Shown here one piece after another: positions 27,414 through 35,866 of a DNA stretch of 64,000 nt. The notes under the pieces were generated by a model. The model was not told the origin of the DNA. It ran no database searches and saw nothing but the letters and a program-made list of their open reading frames with translations. Position 1 is the stretch's first letter. Each line of letters opens with the position of its first letter. The position numbers were made by a program, and so were the translations under genes. The stretch is from CAVYXK01 sp963772445 (GTDB lineage: Bacteria; Pseudomonadota; Alphaproteobacteria; Acetobacterales; Acetobacteraceae). The stretch spans positions 372,001 to 436,000 of the forward strand of contig CAVYXK010000003.1 of NCBI GenBank assembly GCA_963772445.1. Direction: 5' to 3'.

Positions 27414-27894
27414 TCATCCCTTCCTCCTGAGCTTCCCGATCGCCGACTTGGCCAAATCCGTTTGTTCGGCCGCCTTCCGGTAGTGACGGGTCATCTTCGG
27501 GTCGGCATGCGGGATAACGGCCTCGATCTCGGCATCCGTCGCACCGGCCTCGGCGAGCGACAACGTCAGTCCTTTCCGCAGCCCATGGAACGACAGCCCG
27601 GCCCGTAACGCGGCATCCCGGACGGCGTCCGCGATCGCGTGCTTGACGTGATCGAGCTTCCACGGCCGGGCCGTCCCGTCGGGTCAGCAGCGTCGTCGCC
27701 TCGCTCGCCGGTGCTGCATCCAGGATCGCGGTCTTGCGCCACCCGATCGCGCGACTGAATTCCAGCAAGACCGACAAGATCGCGACGGCTTTGTTGGCAC
27801 GCGCCGGCGTCTTGATGCCGCCGAGCGCGGCGGATGAGGGTCCTGCCAAGCTGAGGCCCTCACGCGCTTCGATGTTTAAACCCCAGACAGTCAT
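27414..27894 (-). pseudogene. Tyrosine recombinase (integrase) C-terminal relic
   Basis: Two frames carry parts of one phage-type integrase: NKAVAILSVLLEFSRAIGWR in one, and DHVKHAIADAVRDAALRAGL, SFHGLRKGLTLSLAEAGATD and HADPKMTRHYRKAAEQ in the other. The H-x-x-R box and the catalytic Tyr are recognisable, but the frame is broken and the N-terminal DNA-binding domain is missing. It marks an older, decayed integration near the TCA genes. Confidence 0.7.
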
Positions 27895-27938
27895 AATAAC
27901 TCTTGATAAGGATGACTGCTAACGCTATAATCGCCACC

Positions 27939-28661
27939 ATGTTCGACAGCGCCCCGCCAAACCCCACCAACCTCGCCGACCAGCTCCCGGCCCAGGTCTA
28001 CTACCACCTCATCCACACGCTGTGCAACTCGCTGCCGTCACCGCTCACCGACAGCCCCGAAGACCTCGCCCGGCGAAACCACGCCGCCATCGCCCGCATC
28101 GCCGCGCTCGCTCCGGCCAACGCCGTCGAGGCAGAAGCTGCCGCCCAATACGTCGCCGCTTCCGAGCAGTGGAAGGAATGCCTCCGTCTCGCCCAACTGC
28201 CCGAAAGATCGTTCCTGGTGGCAATGCAATGCCGCGCCCAGGCCAATAGCATGATGCGCCAGGCGAACGGCTCACTCAGGCTGCTTCTACGCATGCAGGC
28301 AGCCCGACAAAAGCTCGAGAAGGACAGCGAAGCCCGCGACCGCGCCGCCTGGACCGAGCATTGCGCCATCGCCCTGATGGCAGAGGCGCTATCACAACAG
28401 CCAGAGCCACAGCCGGCCCCCCCGGCGACTGCCGAGCGACCGTCGCCACCGCCGGCCTCCAAGCCGCAACCGCAACCCGACCCCGCCCAGGAACCCCGTC
28501 GCCCCCTCCTTCCCTCCGAAAGGGCCGCACTGATCCGCCTGTTGAGGGCATTCCACGCCCCGCCCGACGGCAATGACTTCGTTCAGTCGCTCATCACCGC
28601 CCTTATCCCACCTCCCACCACGGATAGTACTCCCTCCCTTGCGGCTATGGCTTTCACATAA
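27939..28661 (+). CDS. Conserved hypothetical protein, Ala/Pro-rich
   Basis: 240 residues from ATG 27939. An N-terminal helical domain (QVYYHLIHTLCNSLPSPLTD, DLARRNHAAIARIAALAPAN, AMQCRAQANSMMRQANGSLR) is followed by a Pro/Gln linker and a short helical tail (LLPSERAALIRLLRAFH). I recall similar multi-copy proteins in Acetobacteraceae, but no function is known. Codon use fits the host. No membrane segment. Confidence 0.6.
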   Translation: MFDSAPPNPTNLADQLPAQVYYHLIHTLCNSLPSPLTDSPEDLARRNHAAIARIAALAPANAVEAEAAAQYVAASEQWKECLRLAQLPERSFLVAMQCRAQANSMMRQANGSLRLLLRMQAARQKLEKDSEARDRAAWTEHCAIALMAEALSQQPEPQPAPPATAERPSPPPASKPQPQPDPAQEPRRPLLPSERAALIRLLRAFHAPPDGNDFVQSLITALIPPPTTDSTPSLAAMAFT

Positions 28662-28686
28662 CTCCGAAACGAATTGGGCCTCCCAC

Positions 28687-28814
28687 GGTCACACGGAGCG
28701 CCACCGAGAGACTCCACGGACGACCACCGAGGCATCATAATCTACGGGCGCTGTACAGCGACATGACAACCTCCGTGGTGCTCCGCGGAGTCTCTGTGGC
28801 GCTCCGTGTGAACC
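28687..28814. repeat. Long imperfect inverted repeat (about 46-base arms)
   Basis: GGTCACACGGAGCGCCACCG at 28687 pairs with CGGTTCACACGG...-type sequence, read as the reverse of 28770-28814 (ends GGCGCTCCGTGTGAACC). Arms are about 85-90 percent complementary with a loop of about 37 bases. It lies just after the hypothetical gene and may fold in its transcript or be a miniature mobile repeat. The rest of 28815-28983 shows no gene. Confidence 0.6.
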
Positions 28815-28983
28815 TTTTCCCCACCGATCAAGGCCCGCCAGGGGGCGTTCGCCCGCTGTACCGCTGTCTCAGCATATTGAACTCAGGAGGCACGGCCGCT
28901 CAACACGGTGTCGCCAGGCGGCGGTCGTTTCGCATAGGGAGCCGCCCTACCATTGCGAACTGGCCAAATCTCTTCCGAACCTG

Positions 28984-29028
28984 TCTCATCAAATGATCCA
29001 ACGTCCCGCATACAGCGAAATGAGACGA
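28984..29028. repeat. 45-base direct repeat, copy 1
   Basis: TCTCATCAAATGATCCAACG then TCCCGCATACAGCGAAATGAGACGA in continuation. About 39 of 45 bases match 29202-29246. Each copy is closed by GTCTCA/TGAGAC-like inverted ends, so each can fold. Confidence 0.6.
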
Positions 29029-29201
29029 TGATGAGCGCCGAGCAGGATCAACACGCGGACCCAGATTGCCAAAACCGGATCGCCCGCTTCGCTAGGCAAT
29101 CGTTCCGCGGATGTGCGACCCTTGCGGGAGGAGCAGCCACCCGCCGACGCCGACCCCTCACCCCGCCCATCAGCGTGCATCCATGGTTTCCCTTGAACTT
29201 A

Positions 29202-29246
29202 TCTCACCACATGATCCGACATCCCGCGTACCGCGAAATGAGACGA
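29202..29246. repeat. 45-base direct repeat, copy 2
   Basis: TCTCACCACATGATCCGACA and so on, the partner of 28984-29028, 218 bases downstream, 122 bases before mdh. The two repeats lie in the mdh upstream region and could affect its transcription; this is only inference. Confidence 0.6.
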
Positions 29247-29367
29247 ATTGCGAACAGCACATGGCCAGCTCGCTCGGGATCGGACTCCAGGAAGCGCCAA
29301 CCCACCGCTCCTTGTCGCCTTTGGCCCGATAGGATAGGCAACCCCCGCCCCAATCCCCGAGGTCCTC

Positions 29368-30321
29368 ATGGCCCGCAACAAGATTGCCCTGATCGGCGCC
29401 GGCAATATCGGCGGCACGCTCGCCCACCTGATCGGGCTCAAGGAACTGGGCGACGTCGTGCTGTTCGACGTGTTCGGCAGCGTCGCCGCGGGCAAGGCGC
29501 TCGACATCATGCAGTCGGGTCCCGTCGAAGGCTTCGACGCCCTGATGACCGGCGGCTCCGACTACGCGGCCATCAAGGATGCCGACGTGGTGATCGTCAC
29601 CGCCGGCTTCGCCCGCACCCCGGGCATGTCGCGCGACGACCTGATCGGCAAGAACGCCAGCGTGATCGCGGAGGTCGCCGAGGGCATCCGCACGCAATGC
29701 CCGAACGCCTTCGTGATCGTCATCACCAACCCGCTCGATGCGATGGTCTGGGTGATGAAACAGAAATCCGGCCTGCCGGCGAACCGTGTCGTCGGAATGG
29801 CGGGTGTGCTGGATTCCTCGCGTTTCCGCCTGTTCCTGGCGCAAGAGTTCGGCGTCTCGGTCGAGGACGTGACCGCCTTCGTGCTCGGCGGCCATGGCGA
29901 TTCGATGGTGCCGCTGATCCGCTATTCGACCGTCGCCGGCATCCCGGTACCCGACCTGATCCGCATGGGGTGGAGCACGCAGGCGAAGATCGATGCGATC
30001 GTCACACGCACGGCGAATGGCGGCGGCGAAATCGTCAAGTTGCTGGAGCGCGGCAGCGCCTATTACGCGCCGGCCACCTCGGCGGTCGCGATGGCCGAGA
30101 GCTACCTGCGCGATAAAAAGCGGGTGCTGCCCTGCGCGGCATGGCTGACCGGCCAGTACGGGATCAAGGACCTCTATGTCGGCGTCCCGGTGGTGATCGG
30201 CGCCGCCGGCGTGGAGCGCATCGTCGAGATCGAGCTGAATGCACAGGAAAAGGCAGCCTTCACGGCCTCCTGCGATACCGTGCGCGAGTTGATCGAAGCA
30301 TCGAAGAAGCTGGTCGGCTGA
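29368..30321 (+). CDS. mdh: Malate dehydrogenase
   Basis: 317 residues of the lactate dehydrogenase-like malate dehydrogenase type usual in alphaproteobacteria. NAD-binding IGAGNIGGTLAHLIGLKELG, adenine-side Asp in VVLFDVFG, substrate loop ARTPGMSRDDL with Arg residues, VITNPLDAMVWVM and the catalytic His in VLGGHGDSMVPL. It oxidises malate to oxaloacetate in the TCA cycle. sucC follows after 6 bases, so it leads the operon. Confidence 0.97.
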   Translation: MARNKIALIGAGNIGGTLAHLIGLKELGDVVLFDVFGSVAAGKALDIMQSGPVEGFDALMTGGSDYAAIKDADVVIVTAGFARTPGMSRDDLIGKNASVIAEVAEGIRTQCPNAFVIVITNPLDAMVWVMKQKSGLPANRVVGMAGVLDSSRFRLFLAQEFGVSVEDVTAFVLGGHGDSMVPLIRYSTVAGIPVPDLIRMGWSTQAKIDAIVTRTANGGGEIVKLLERGSAYYAPATSAVAMAESYLRDKKRVLPCAAWLTGQYGIKDLYVGVPVVIGAAGVERIVEIELNAQEKAAFTASCDTVRELIEASKKLVG

Positions 30322-30327
30322 CCGGCG

Positions 30328-31541
30328 ATGAACATCCACGAATACCAGGCCAAGGAGCTGCTCCGGCGCTACGGCGTCACAGTGCTGGACGGGCATGTCG
30401 CCTGGACGCCCAACGAAGCGGTGGAAGCCGCGAGGAAACTGCCCGGCCCGGTCTATGTCGTGAAGGCGCAGATCCATGCCGGCGGGCGCGGCGCCGGGCG
30501 CTTTGCCGGTGATCCCAACGGCAAGGGTGGCGTGCGCCTTGCGCGATCGCTCGACGAGGTGCGCGCCGCCGCCGAAGCGATGCTCGGTCATGTGCTGATC
30601 ACCCGGCAGACCGGGCCGGCCGGCCGCACAGTGCATCGCGTGTATGTGGAATCCGGTTGCCGATATCGCCCGCGAGCTCTACCTGTCGCTGCTGGTCGAT
30701 CGCGCCAGCGGGCGGATCACCGTCATGGCGTCCTCGGAAGGCGGGATCGAGATCGAGGAGGTTGCCGCCACAAATCCCGAGAAAATCCTCCGCGTCGCTA
30801 TAGATCCGGCGACCGGCATCTCGCCATTCCATGCGCGGCGGCTGGCCTTCGCGCTTGGCCTTGTCGGCACCCAGGTGGCGACATTCACCAGTTTCGTGCA
30901 GGCGCTCTATACGGCCTTCACCGCGCTCGACTGCGCGATCGTCGAAATCAATCCGCTGGTGGTGACCGGCCCCGGCGCCGAACCAGGCGGCGACGTGGTG
31001 GCGCTGGATGCCAAGGTGAGCTTCGACGACAATGCGCTGTTCCGCCATCCCGAGCTTGTCCGGCTACAGGACGAATCAGAGGAAGATCCGAAGGAGCTGG
31101 AAGCAGCCAGGCACAACCTGAATTACGTGGCGCTGGACGGCAATATCGGCTGCCTGGTGAATGGCGCCGGGCTGGCCATGGCGACGATGGACATCATCAA
31201 GCTGTATGGCGCGGCGCCGGCAAATTTCCTGGATGTTGGCGGCGGCGCGACGAAGGAACGGGTGACCGCCGCGTTCAAGATCATCCTGTCCGACCCGCAA
31301 CGTGGAAGGCATCCTGGTCAACATCTTCGGCGGCATCATGCGCTGCGACGTGATCGCCGAGGGCGTCGTCTCCGCCGCGCGCGAAGTACAGCTTTCGGTC
31401 CCGCTGGTGGTGCGGCTGGAGGGCACCAATGTCGATCTCGGCAAGGACATTCTGGCGCGCTCGAACCTGCCGATCATCGCCGCAGATAACCTCGCCGACG
31501 CCGCCGAGAAGGTGGTGAAGGCCGTGCAGGAGGCGGCCTGA
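30328..31541 (+). CDS. sucC: Succinyl-CoA synthetase beta subunit (two frameshifts as given)
   Basis: An ATP-grasp N-terminal part (MNIHEYQAKELLRRYGVTVL, VKAQIHAGGRGAGRF), a middle frame (ALDCAIVEINPLVVTG, NYVALDGNIGCLVNGAGLAM, ANFLDVGGGATKERV) and an end frame (GILVNIFGGIMRCDVIAEGV) are in three different phases. One extra C at 30660-30661 and one near 31298 account for both shifts; removing them gives a protein of 403 residues reading VESGCDIARELY and DPNVEGILVN. The enzyme makes ATP or GTP from succinyl-CoA together with SucD. Two indels in such a gene suggest sequence error. Confidence 0.9.
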
Positions 31542-31542
31542 C

Positions 31543-32418
31543 ATGGCGATCCTGGTCGATGCCGAGACCCGTGTGATCACCCAGGGCTTCACCGGCGCGC
31601 AGGGTACGTTTCATTCGGAACAGGCGATCGCCTACGGCACCAAGATGATGGGCGGGGTGACGCCGGGCAAAGGCGGCAGCACGCATCTCGATCTGCCGGT
31701 GTTCGACACGGTCGTTGAGGCGAAAGCCGCCACTGGCGCCACCGCGAGCGCGATCTACGTGCCGCCGCCCTTCGCCGCCGATGCGATCCTGGAGGCGATC
31801 GATGCCGGCATCGAGCTGATCGTCTGCATCACCGAGGGCATTCCGGTGCTCGACATGGTGCGGGTGAAACGAGCGCTGAGCGGCACCGGCTCGCGCCTGA
31901 TCGGACCCAATTGCCCCGGCGTGATCACGCCGGATGCCTGCAAGATCGGCATCATGCCGGGTCACATCCATCGCCGCGGCACGGTCGGGATCGTCTCGCG
32001 CTCCGGCACGCTGACTTATGAGGCGGTGGCGCAGACCACGGCCGCAGGGCTTGGACAGAGCACCTGCGTCGGCATCGGCGGCGACCCGGTGAAGGGCACC
32101 GATTTCGTCGAAGTGCTGGAGATGTTCCTCGCCGATCCCGAAACAAAGCAGATCCTGCTGATCGGCGAGATCGGCGGGCAGAGCGAGATCGAGGCGGCAG
32201 ACTTCCTGGCGCGCAACAAGGTAAAGAAGCCGACGGTCGGGTTCATCGCCGGATCCACCGCGCCACCCGGTCGGCGCATGGGCCATGCCGGTGCGGTGAT
32301 CAGCGGCGGGCGCGATACCGCGGCAGCGAAGATCGAGGCGTTGCGCGCGGCAGGGGTGCGCGTTGCCGACAGCCCGGCGGCGCTGGGAAGCACGATGGTG
32401 CAAGCAATTCGCGACTGA
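31543..32418 (+). CDS. sucD: Succinyl-CoA synthetase alpha subunit
   Basis: 291 residues. CoA-binding N-terminal fold (TQGFTGAQGTFHSEQAIAYG), GPNCPGVITPDACKIGIMPG, GIGGDPVKGTDFVEVLEMF and the phosphorylated His in GHAGAVISGGRDTA. Intact. Starts one base after the sucC stop. In related genomes sucA usually follows directly; here the next 17 kb are accessory DNA. Confidence 0.97.
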   Translation: MAILVDAETRVITQGFTGAQGTFHSEQAIAYGTKMMGGVTPGKGGSTHLDLPVFDTVVEAKAATGATASAIYVPPPFAADAILEAIDAGIELIVCITEGIPVLDMVRVKRALSGTGSRLIGPNCPGVITPDACKIGIMPGHIHRRGTVGIVSRSGTLTYEAVAQTTAAGLGQSTCVGIGGDPVKGTDFVEVLEMFLADPETKQILLIGEIGGQSEIEAADFLARNKVKKPTVGFIAGSTAPPGRRMGHAGAVISGGRDTAAAKIEALRAAGVRVADSPAALGSTMVQAIRD

Positions 32419-32423
32419 TTTGA

Positions 32424-32564
32424 TAGACGCGTCGTCGCCCTCGAGAAGGACAGCGCTTTGACTTCCAAGCCGTCCGTCCTCATCACGCGTGTAAACCATG
32501 GCCCGCTTCTCGTCCTGGCTGATAAGGACATGGTTGTGAATGCTCGGTGTGCGTCGTAGTCGCG
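32424..32564 (-). pseudogene. Uma2-family C-terminal remnant at the left island edge
   Basis: Read on the minus strand this short piece gives LRDYD, then after a one-base slip PSIHNHVLISQDEKRAMVYT and RDEDGRLGS...LLEGDDASIK. This is the end part of Uma2-type (restriction-endonuclease-like fold) proteins, KLRDY-x-x-xPSIxxyLLISQDE. The upstream half is missing; a matching LRDYDALPSI piece lies at the other end of the island (46437-46482). Confidence 0.55.
32551..32564. repeat. Candidate attL core
   Basis: GCGTCGTAGTCGCG, identical to 46448-46461. Similarity extends to TGCTCGG 10-11 bases to the left at both sites. It lies within Uma2-like reading frame (complement encodes LRDYDA). Confidence 0.55.
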
Positions 32565-32601
32565 TAGAACACCTGGGAAACGTCTGGATTAACCCGCTAT
32601 G

Positions 32602-32841
32602 TCAGTCAGTCTGTGGATTTTCTGAAAGCTCTCTGTCAGGCGGATCGTCGTCCGGGGCCTCAAGGGGGCCTCGCTGTCGGAGCGACAGGCGCTGGCGCAT
32701 GGCGGCGATCAGAAGCCGCGCTTGCCGCAGCCGCTCCCTGACTTGCCGCGTCTCGTGTTCCGCCCTGACCCGCGCAGTCCGCTCGGCATCGCGTTCGCGG
32801 GTCAGGCGCACCAGGTCGGCGGCGAGTCGGTTAGTCGACAT
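32602..32841 (-). CDS. Small Arg-rich coiled-coil protein
   Basis: 79 residues from ATG 32841: MSTNRLAADLVRLTRERDAE, then a long charged helix (HETRQVRERLRQARLLIAAM) and an acidic tail. It overlaps the end of the next upstream gene by 40 bases. No family recognised; possibly a phage-type accessory protein. Confidence 0.45.
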   Translation of the reverse strand: MSTNRLAADLVRLTRERDAERTARVRAEHETRQVRERLRQARLLIAAMRQRLSLRQRGPLEAPDDDPPDRELSENPQTD

Positions 32842-33179
32842 CGTCGGGTCCGATGGTGAGGAAGGACCAAACCCGCGTGATCGGGACAATACGACCGCCC
32901 GGTTTCACTGGGTCGACCACAAAAACAGGGCGTGGCGCACAGCTCGACGCCGCCCGCAATCCATTGGCAAAACCGGGCCGGCGGAGGATCGCGCCGAGGC
33001 ATTCGCGCCAGGGCAAAAATGCGAGGCCGCTCGGCCAACTCCCGTTCCGCCTCGACCTCGGGCGAGCGGTACAGTCCCCAGTAGAACTGAGAGCCGACGA
33101 GGCGGCTTCGAGCTCGCCGTAGACGCGCATCCTCGCCGCGTTGTGTGGACGGGCCGACGACCCAGGCCAGCGCGCTCAC
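32802..33179 (-). CDS. Protein with a GcrA-like C-terminal zinc motif
   Basis: 125 residues starting at GTG 33179, overlapping the upstream stop (GTGA). The C-terminal part RFCQWIAGG, then CFCGRPSETGRSYCPDHAGL resembles the Cys/His cluster that ends GcrA cell-cycle regulators, which occur in alphaproteobacterial phages. The GcrA helix-turn-helix N-terminus (MSWTDERV-like) is not present. A link to N6-adenine methylation is suggested only by the neighbouring methyltransferases. Confidence 0.45.
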   Translation of the reverse strand: MSALAWVVGPSTQRGEDARLRRARSRLVGSQFYWGLYRSPEVEAERELAERPRIFALARMPRRDPPPARFCQWIAGGVELCATPCFCGRPSETGRSYCPDHAGLVLPHHRTRRCRLTDSPPTWCA

Positions 33180-33391
33180 GCCGACTGCCCCTGCCGGCGC
33201 TGCTCCTGCTCGGCAAGGTCGTTCAGTGCTTCCCGTAACAGGTGGTTGAGGATCAGCACGCGGTAAGCCGGCGTCAGCGCATCAATGGATAGTTCGACTG
33301 CGGCGATCGCGCGCTTGAACTGGTTTCCCAGCGAACGAATGCGTGCTGCCTCGATGGCCTCGGCGCTGGCGTGTGGCGAACGATAGGACAT
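33176..33391 (-). CDS. Small helical protein
   Basis: 71 residues from ATG 33391 with AGGGGGAG upstream. Two helices (RIRSLGNQFKRAIAAVELSI; ALTPAYRVLILNHLLREALN). No family known. Stop overlaps the GcrA-like gene start. Confidence 0.55.
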   Translation of the reverse strand: MSYRSPHASAEAIEAARIRSLGNQFKRAIAAVELSIDALTPAYRVLILNHLLREALNDLAEQEQRRQGQSA

Positions 33392-33551
33392 GGGCGCCTC
33401 CCCCTTGGCGTGATTGCACAGGCGGGGCTGCTTGCCGCATGGTCCCGCCGCCCGAGCGATCGGGCGTGGTCTCGAAATCGAGGAGAGGGCGCGCTGGCGG
33501 GTGCAGGAGCCGTCACGCTGGCACGCCCGACCTCGCACGGTCAAGCCGCTT

Positions 33552-33953
33552 TCAGGGCACGAACATTAGCCCGCCCGGTACTTCGTCACCCCACACCCAC
33601 CAACCGGAGCGGAACGCGCTGGTCACCGGCAACAGGACGTACAGGCCGGTCCTCTCAGTGCCCAACGCCTTCGGCCGCGCGAACATCTCGATCCGCACCA
33701 GCGGCGCCGGATAGATGCGTTCGATATGCTCGTGGACGATCGACGGCTTTTCACTCGGCCGGCTACGGGGCGCCTCGAACACGTAGAGCAACATGTCCTC
33801 TGGCGATGGCGCTGCCATCCCGCCGCGCACTCCGATCAGGATGAATTCGCCGTTCTCCCGCCCGCGCTTGCCGGTGCCGAGCCGGTCCTTCTTCCAGGCG
33901 TGCGGCTGGGAGAACCGGAATCCCCATCGATGGCGCAGGATGTCGCCGAATCC
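33552..33953 (-). pseudogene. MT-A70-type adenine methyltransferase C-terminal fragment
   Basis: GFGDILRHRWGFRFSQPHAW, RENGEFILIGVRGGMAAPSP, then EAPRSRPSEKPSIVHEHIER and a C-terminal WWVWGDEV match the second half of MT-A70 methyltransferases (the N-[GE]EF-x-L-x-G-x-RG and K-P motifs). The S-adenosylmethionine and DPPW part is absent. The frame upstream of 33953 turns into unrelated sequence, so this is a 5'-truncated remnant. Confidence 0.6.
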
Positions 33954-34103
33954 GGCAATCGCGATTGAAGTCGGCAGGGATGCACTTGACAACCTCAAGG
34001 AAGATTCGAAAGGAGCCTTCTCTAAACTGGCGCGTGGAATAGGCCACGCGATTGAACACATCGTGAAGGACGACGGGCGGGTTGTCCGCATGGTGCATCG
34101 CTT

Positions 34104-34814
34104 TTAGGCGGCTAACGACAACTCGTTGCCCCAGCATGTCCAGCCGGGCCGGTGCCGGCGCGCGAACAGCTCGATTCGACGCACATCACCGAACAGCCGC
34201 TCCAGCCGAGCGGCAACTTCGTCTGGTTTGGTGGAGTGATCTTTGACCTCAGCTTCGATCGCCTCGAACGAGCCGTCGCCCAGGTCGTCAAGATCTTCGA
34301 CTAGGACCTCACGGATTCCGCGATCCACCCGCCGCAAGCCGTGGCCGCGCTTGAACAGCAAGCACTGTTCCGAGCCTTTGCGGGTCGTGTAGCCGCCGCG
34401 GAACGCGAGCTTGCCCTTCCTGGTCCGCTTCACCCAGGTAAAGCCCAGGCCGCTGTATTCCGGGAATCCCCAGGCCGTCGCGATCTTCGGCGCGGCAAAC
34501 AGCCACGGGTTGTAAACCCAGAGTGCCAAGACAGCATGCGGGGCGAGAATCGCCTTGACCGGTAGATGGCAGATGGCGGCCACGTCGAGCGCGTCATACT
34601 TGCTGGATGGGCTCCGTCCCTGACCGGCCGGGCTGTAGGTCATGAAATGCAGCCCCGGGTCGGCATAGACGAGGTCGAACGGCCCTTCAGGTAGCGGCGG
34701 CGTCAGGGAGCGTAGGTACCGCGCCCGGGCTTGCCGGCAGGTGGCCGAACAGGTGACCGCGTCGGCGCGTTCCGCCTCAAAGGTCCGCCGGCACATGAGA
34801 CAACGTCGGCGCAT
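34104..34814 (-). CDS. MT-A70-family methyltransferase homologue with altered DPPW motif
   Basis: 236 residues. An N-terminal four-cysteine zinc finger (C5, C8, C22, C26: CLMCRRTF ... TCSATCRQAR) precedes an MT-A70 domain: FDLVYADPGLHF, GQGRSPSSKYDALDV, VLALWVYNPWL, FTWVKRTRKGKLAF, SEQCLLFKRG, DHSTKPDEVAARLERLF and WTCWGNEL. The catalytic DPPW is read here as D52-P-G-L55, so normal N6-adenine transfer is doubtful. The frame is otherwise complete. An inverted repeat stands just upstream. Confidence 0.75.
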   Translation of the reverse strand: MRRRCLMCRRTFEAERADAVTCSATCRQARARYLRSLTPPLPEGPFDLVYADPGLHFMTYSPAGQGRSPSSKYDALDVAAICHLPVKAILAPHAVLALWVYNPWLFAAPKIATAWGFPEYSGLGFTWVKRTRKGKLAFRGGYTTRKGSEQCLLFKRGHGLRRVDRGIREVLVEDLDDLGDGSFEAIEAEVKDHSTKPDEVAARLERLFGDVRRIELFARRHRPGWTCWGNELSLAA

Positions 34815-34833
34815 CGGCCAAATCCTCGCACAA

Positions 34834-34877
34834 CTAGATCCTGGTCACGTTTAAGGCTATCCGTGACCAAGATCTAG
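34834..34877. promoter_or_regulatory. Inverted repeat upstream of the MT-A70 homologue
   Basis: CTAGATCCTGGTCAC and GTGACCAAGATCTAG are complementary at 14 of 15 positions around a 14-base loop. It lies 20 bases upstream of the ATG at 34814. It may be an operator, a hairpin in the leader, or a terminator for the plus strand. Confidence 0.45.
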
Positions 34878-35053
34878 GCCGGGAAATTCGCGATGCGCTC
34901 GGCACTGGTTATGGACGATCAGCGGGGCAGCCCGGCCTGTCGAGGTCGACTAGTTCGCAATGCGCTTTTTCACGCAAATGACTGTTCGCGTCCTCAAGCA
35001 GGGTTTGTCGGAAAATCCAAGCATCCCCCACGCCAGGCAGGAGCCGCCACTTC

Positions 35054-35482
35054 GTGTCGCTCAACTCGGACACCTATCTCAATCCAACCTGGGAGCCGAT
35101 CTTTCATCTGACGCCGCAAGGCCGTTCGCCGATCAACCGCCTGGCGATCGGCGTGCCCTATGTGTTCAAGGATCAACCCGAACGCTTCGGCCACGGCCGC
35201 GACAAGCATCGCCGGGGCAATGTCTGGCACGTCCCATATGAAACCACACAGAGCCGCGGCGATCGCGACCATCATCCGGCGACCTTTCCGGTAAAGCTGG
35301 CCGAGCTTTGCCTGCGGTTGGCCGACCCACGACCGGGCGAGCTGGTGCTCGATCCCTTCGTCGGCACCGGCTCGACCTTGCTGGCGGCGCGGACCTTGAA
35401 CCTGAAGGCGGTCGGCATCGATATCGACCCGCTTTACGTCGCCGCGGCGCAGCGGCGCCTGTCGACAGAGCGTCAACAGTGA
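35054..35482 (+). pseudogene. DNA methyltransferase C-terminal fragment (N4/N6 type)
   Basis: The frame SRHFVSLNSDTYLNPTWEPI, FHLTPQGRSPINRLAIGVPY, then VWHVPYETT, HPATFPVKLAELCLRLADP, LVLDPFVGTGSTLLAA and VGIDIDPLYVAAAQRRL is the C-terminal half of a beta-class site-specific methyltransferase with the FxGxG SAM motif. The DPPY-bearing N-terminal half is not found; upstream sequence is non-matching. It is the only plus-strand gene piece in the island. Confidence 0.7.
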
Positions 35483-35866
35483 CACCGGCCGCTCCGCCGC
35501 CAGAGCAGTCCCCGCCCCCGCCATGCTGCCCACGCTGCAGCTGGGCCGACGCTACTTGGTAGCGGCCTGCCGACAGCGACGAGTCCTGCAGGCCCTGGTG
35601 CTGCGATCCTCCCGAAGCCCGGCTACCGCCGCTCGGGGTGGTTAGCCGCCGTTGCGACAGCGCCGGGCCAGCGGCAGGATTGCGCCCAAGTTGGTCATGG
35701 AGCAGCAGGGCGGTCGATCTCGGAAGCGGACATATCGGTCAACTGCGGTCCCGGCAGGGACGGGTGGATAGCGGTCTGTCCGCTTTCGAGTTGTCCGCCG
35801 CGAAAGCAGACATCTGCATTGGGCCCCCACAACGTGTAGGCGGCGGCTCTATTGTCGTAGTCTCGA
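35483..35866. other. Gap without a supported gene; holds one copy of a 25-base repeat
   Basis: No convincing frame. A 25-base sequence at 35617-35641 (GCCCGGCTACCGCCGCTCGG plus GGTGG) recurs exactly at 40273-40297. Confidence 0.5.

Noticed and set aside
26889..27608. Long plus-strand open frame of 239 codons
   Set aside because: Arg/Pro-rich, lies antisense to recognisable integrase sequence, and matches no family; treated as a shadow frame.
33793..34107. Plus-strand frame ending DALDNLKEDSKGAFSKLARG
   Set aside because: The end looks helical and coding-like, but the rest is antisense to the MT-A70 fragment and no start is supported.
34994..35533. Minus-strand frame of 179 codons
   Set aside because: It is antisense to a clear methyltransferase C-terminal domain with a SAM motif.
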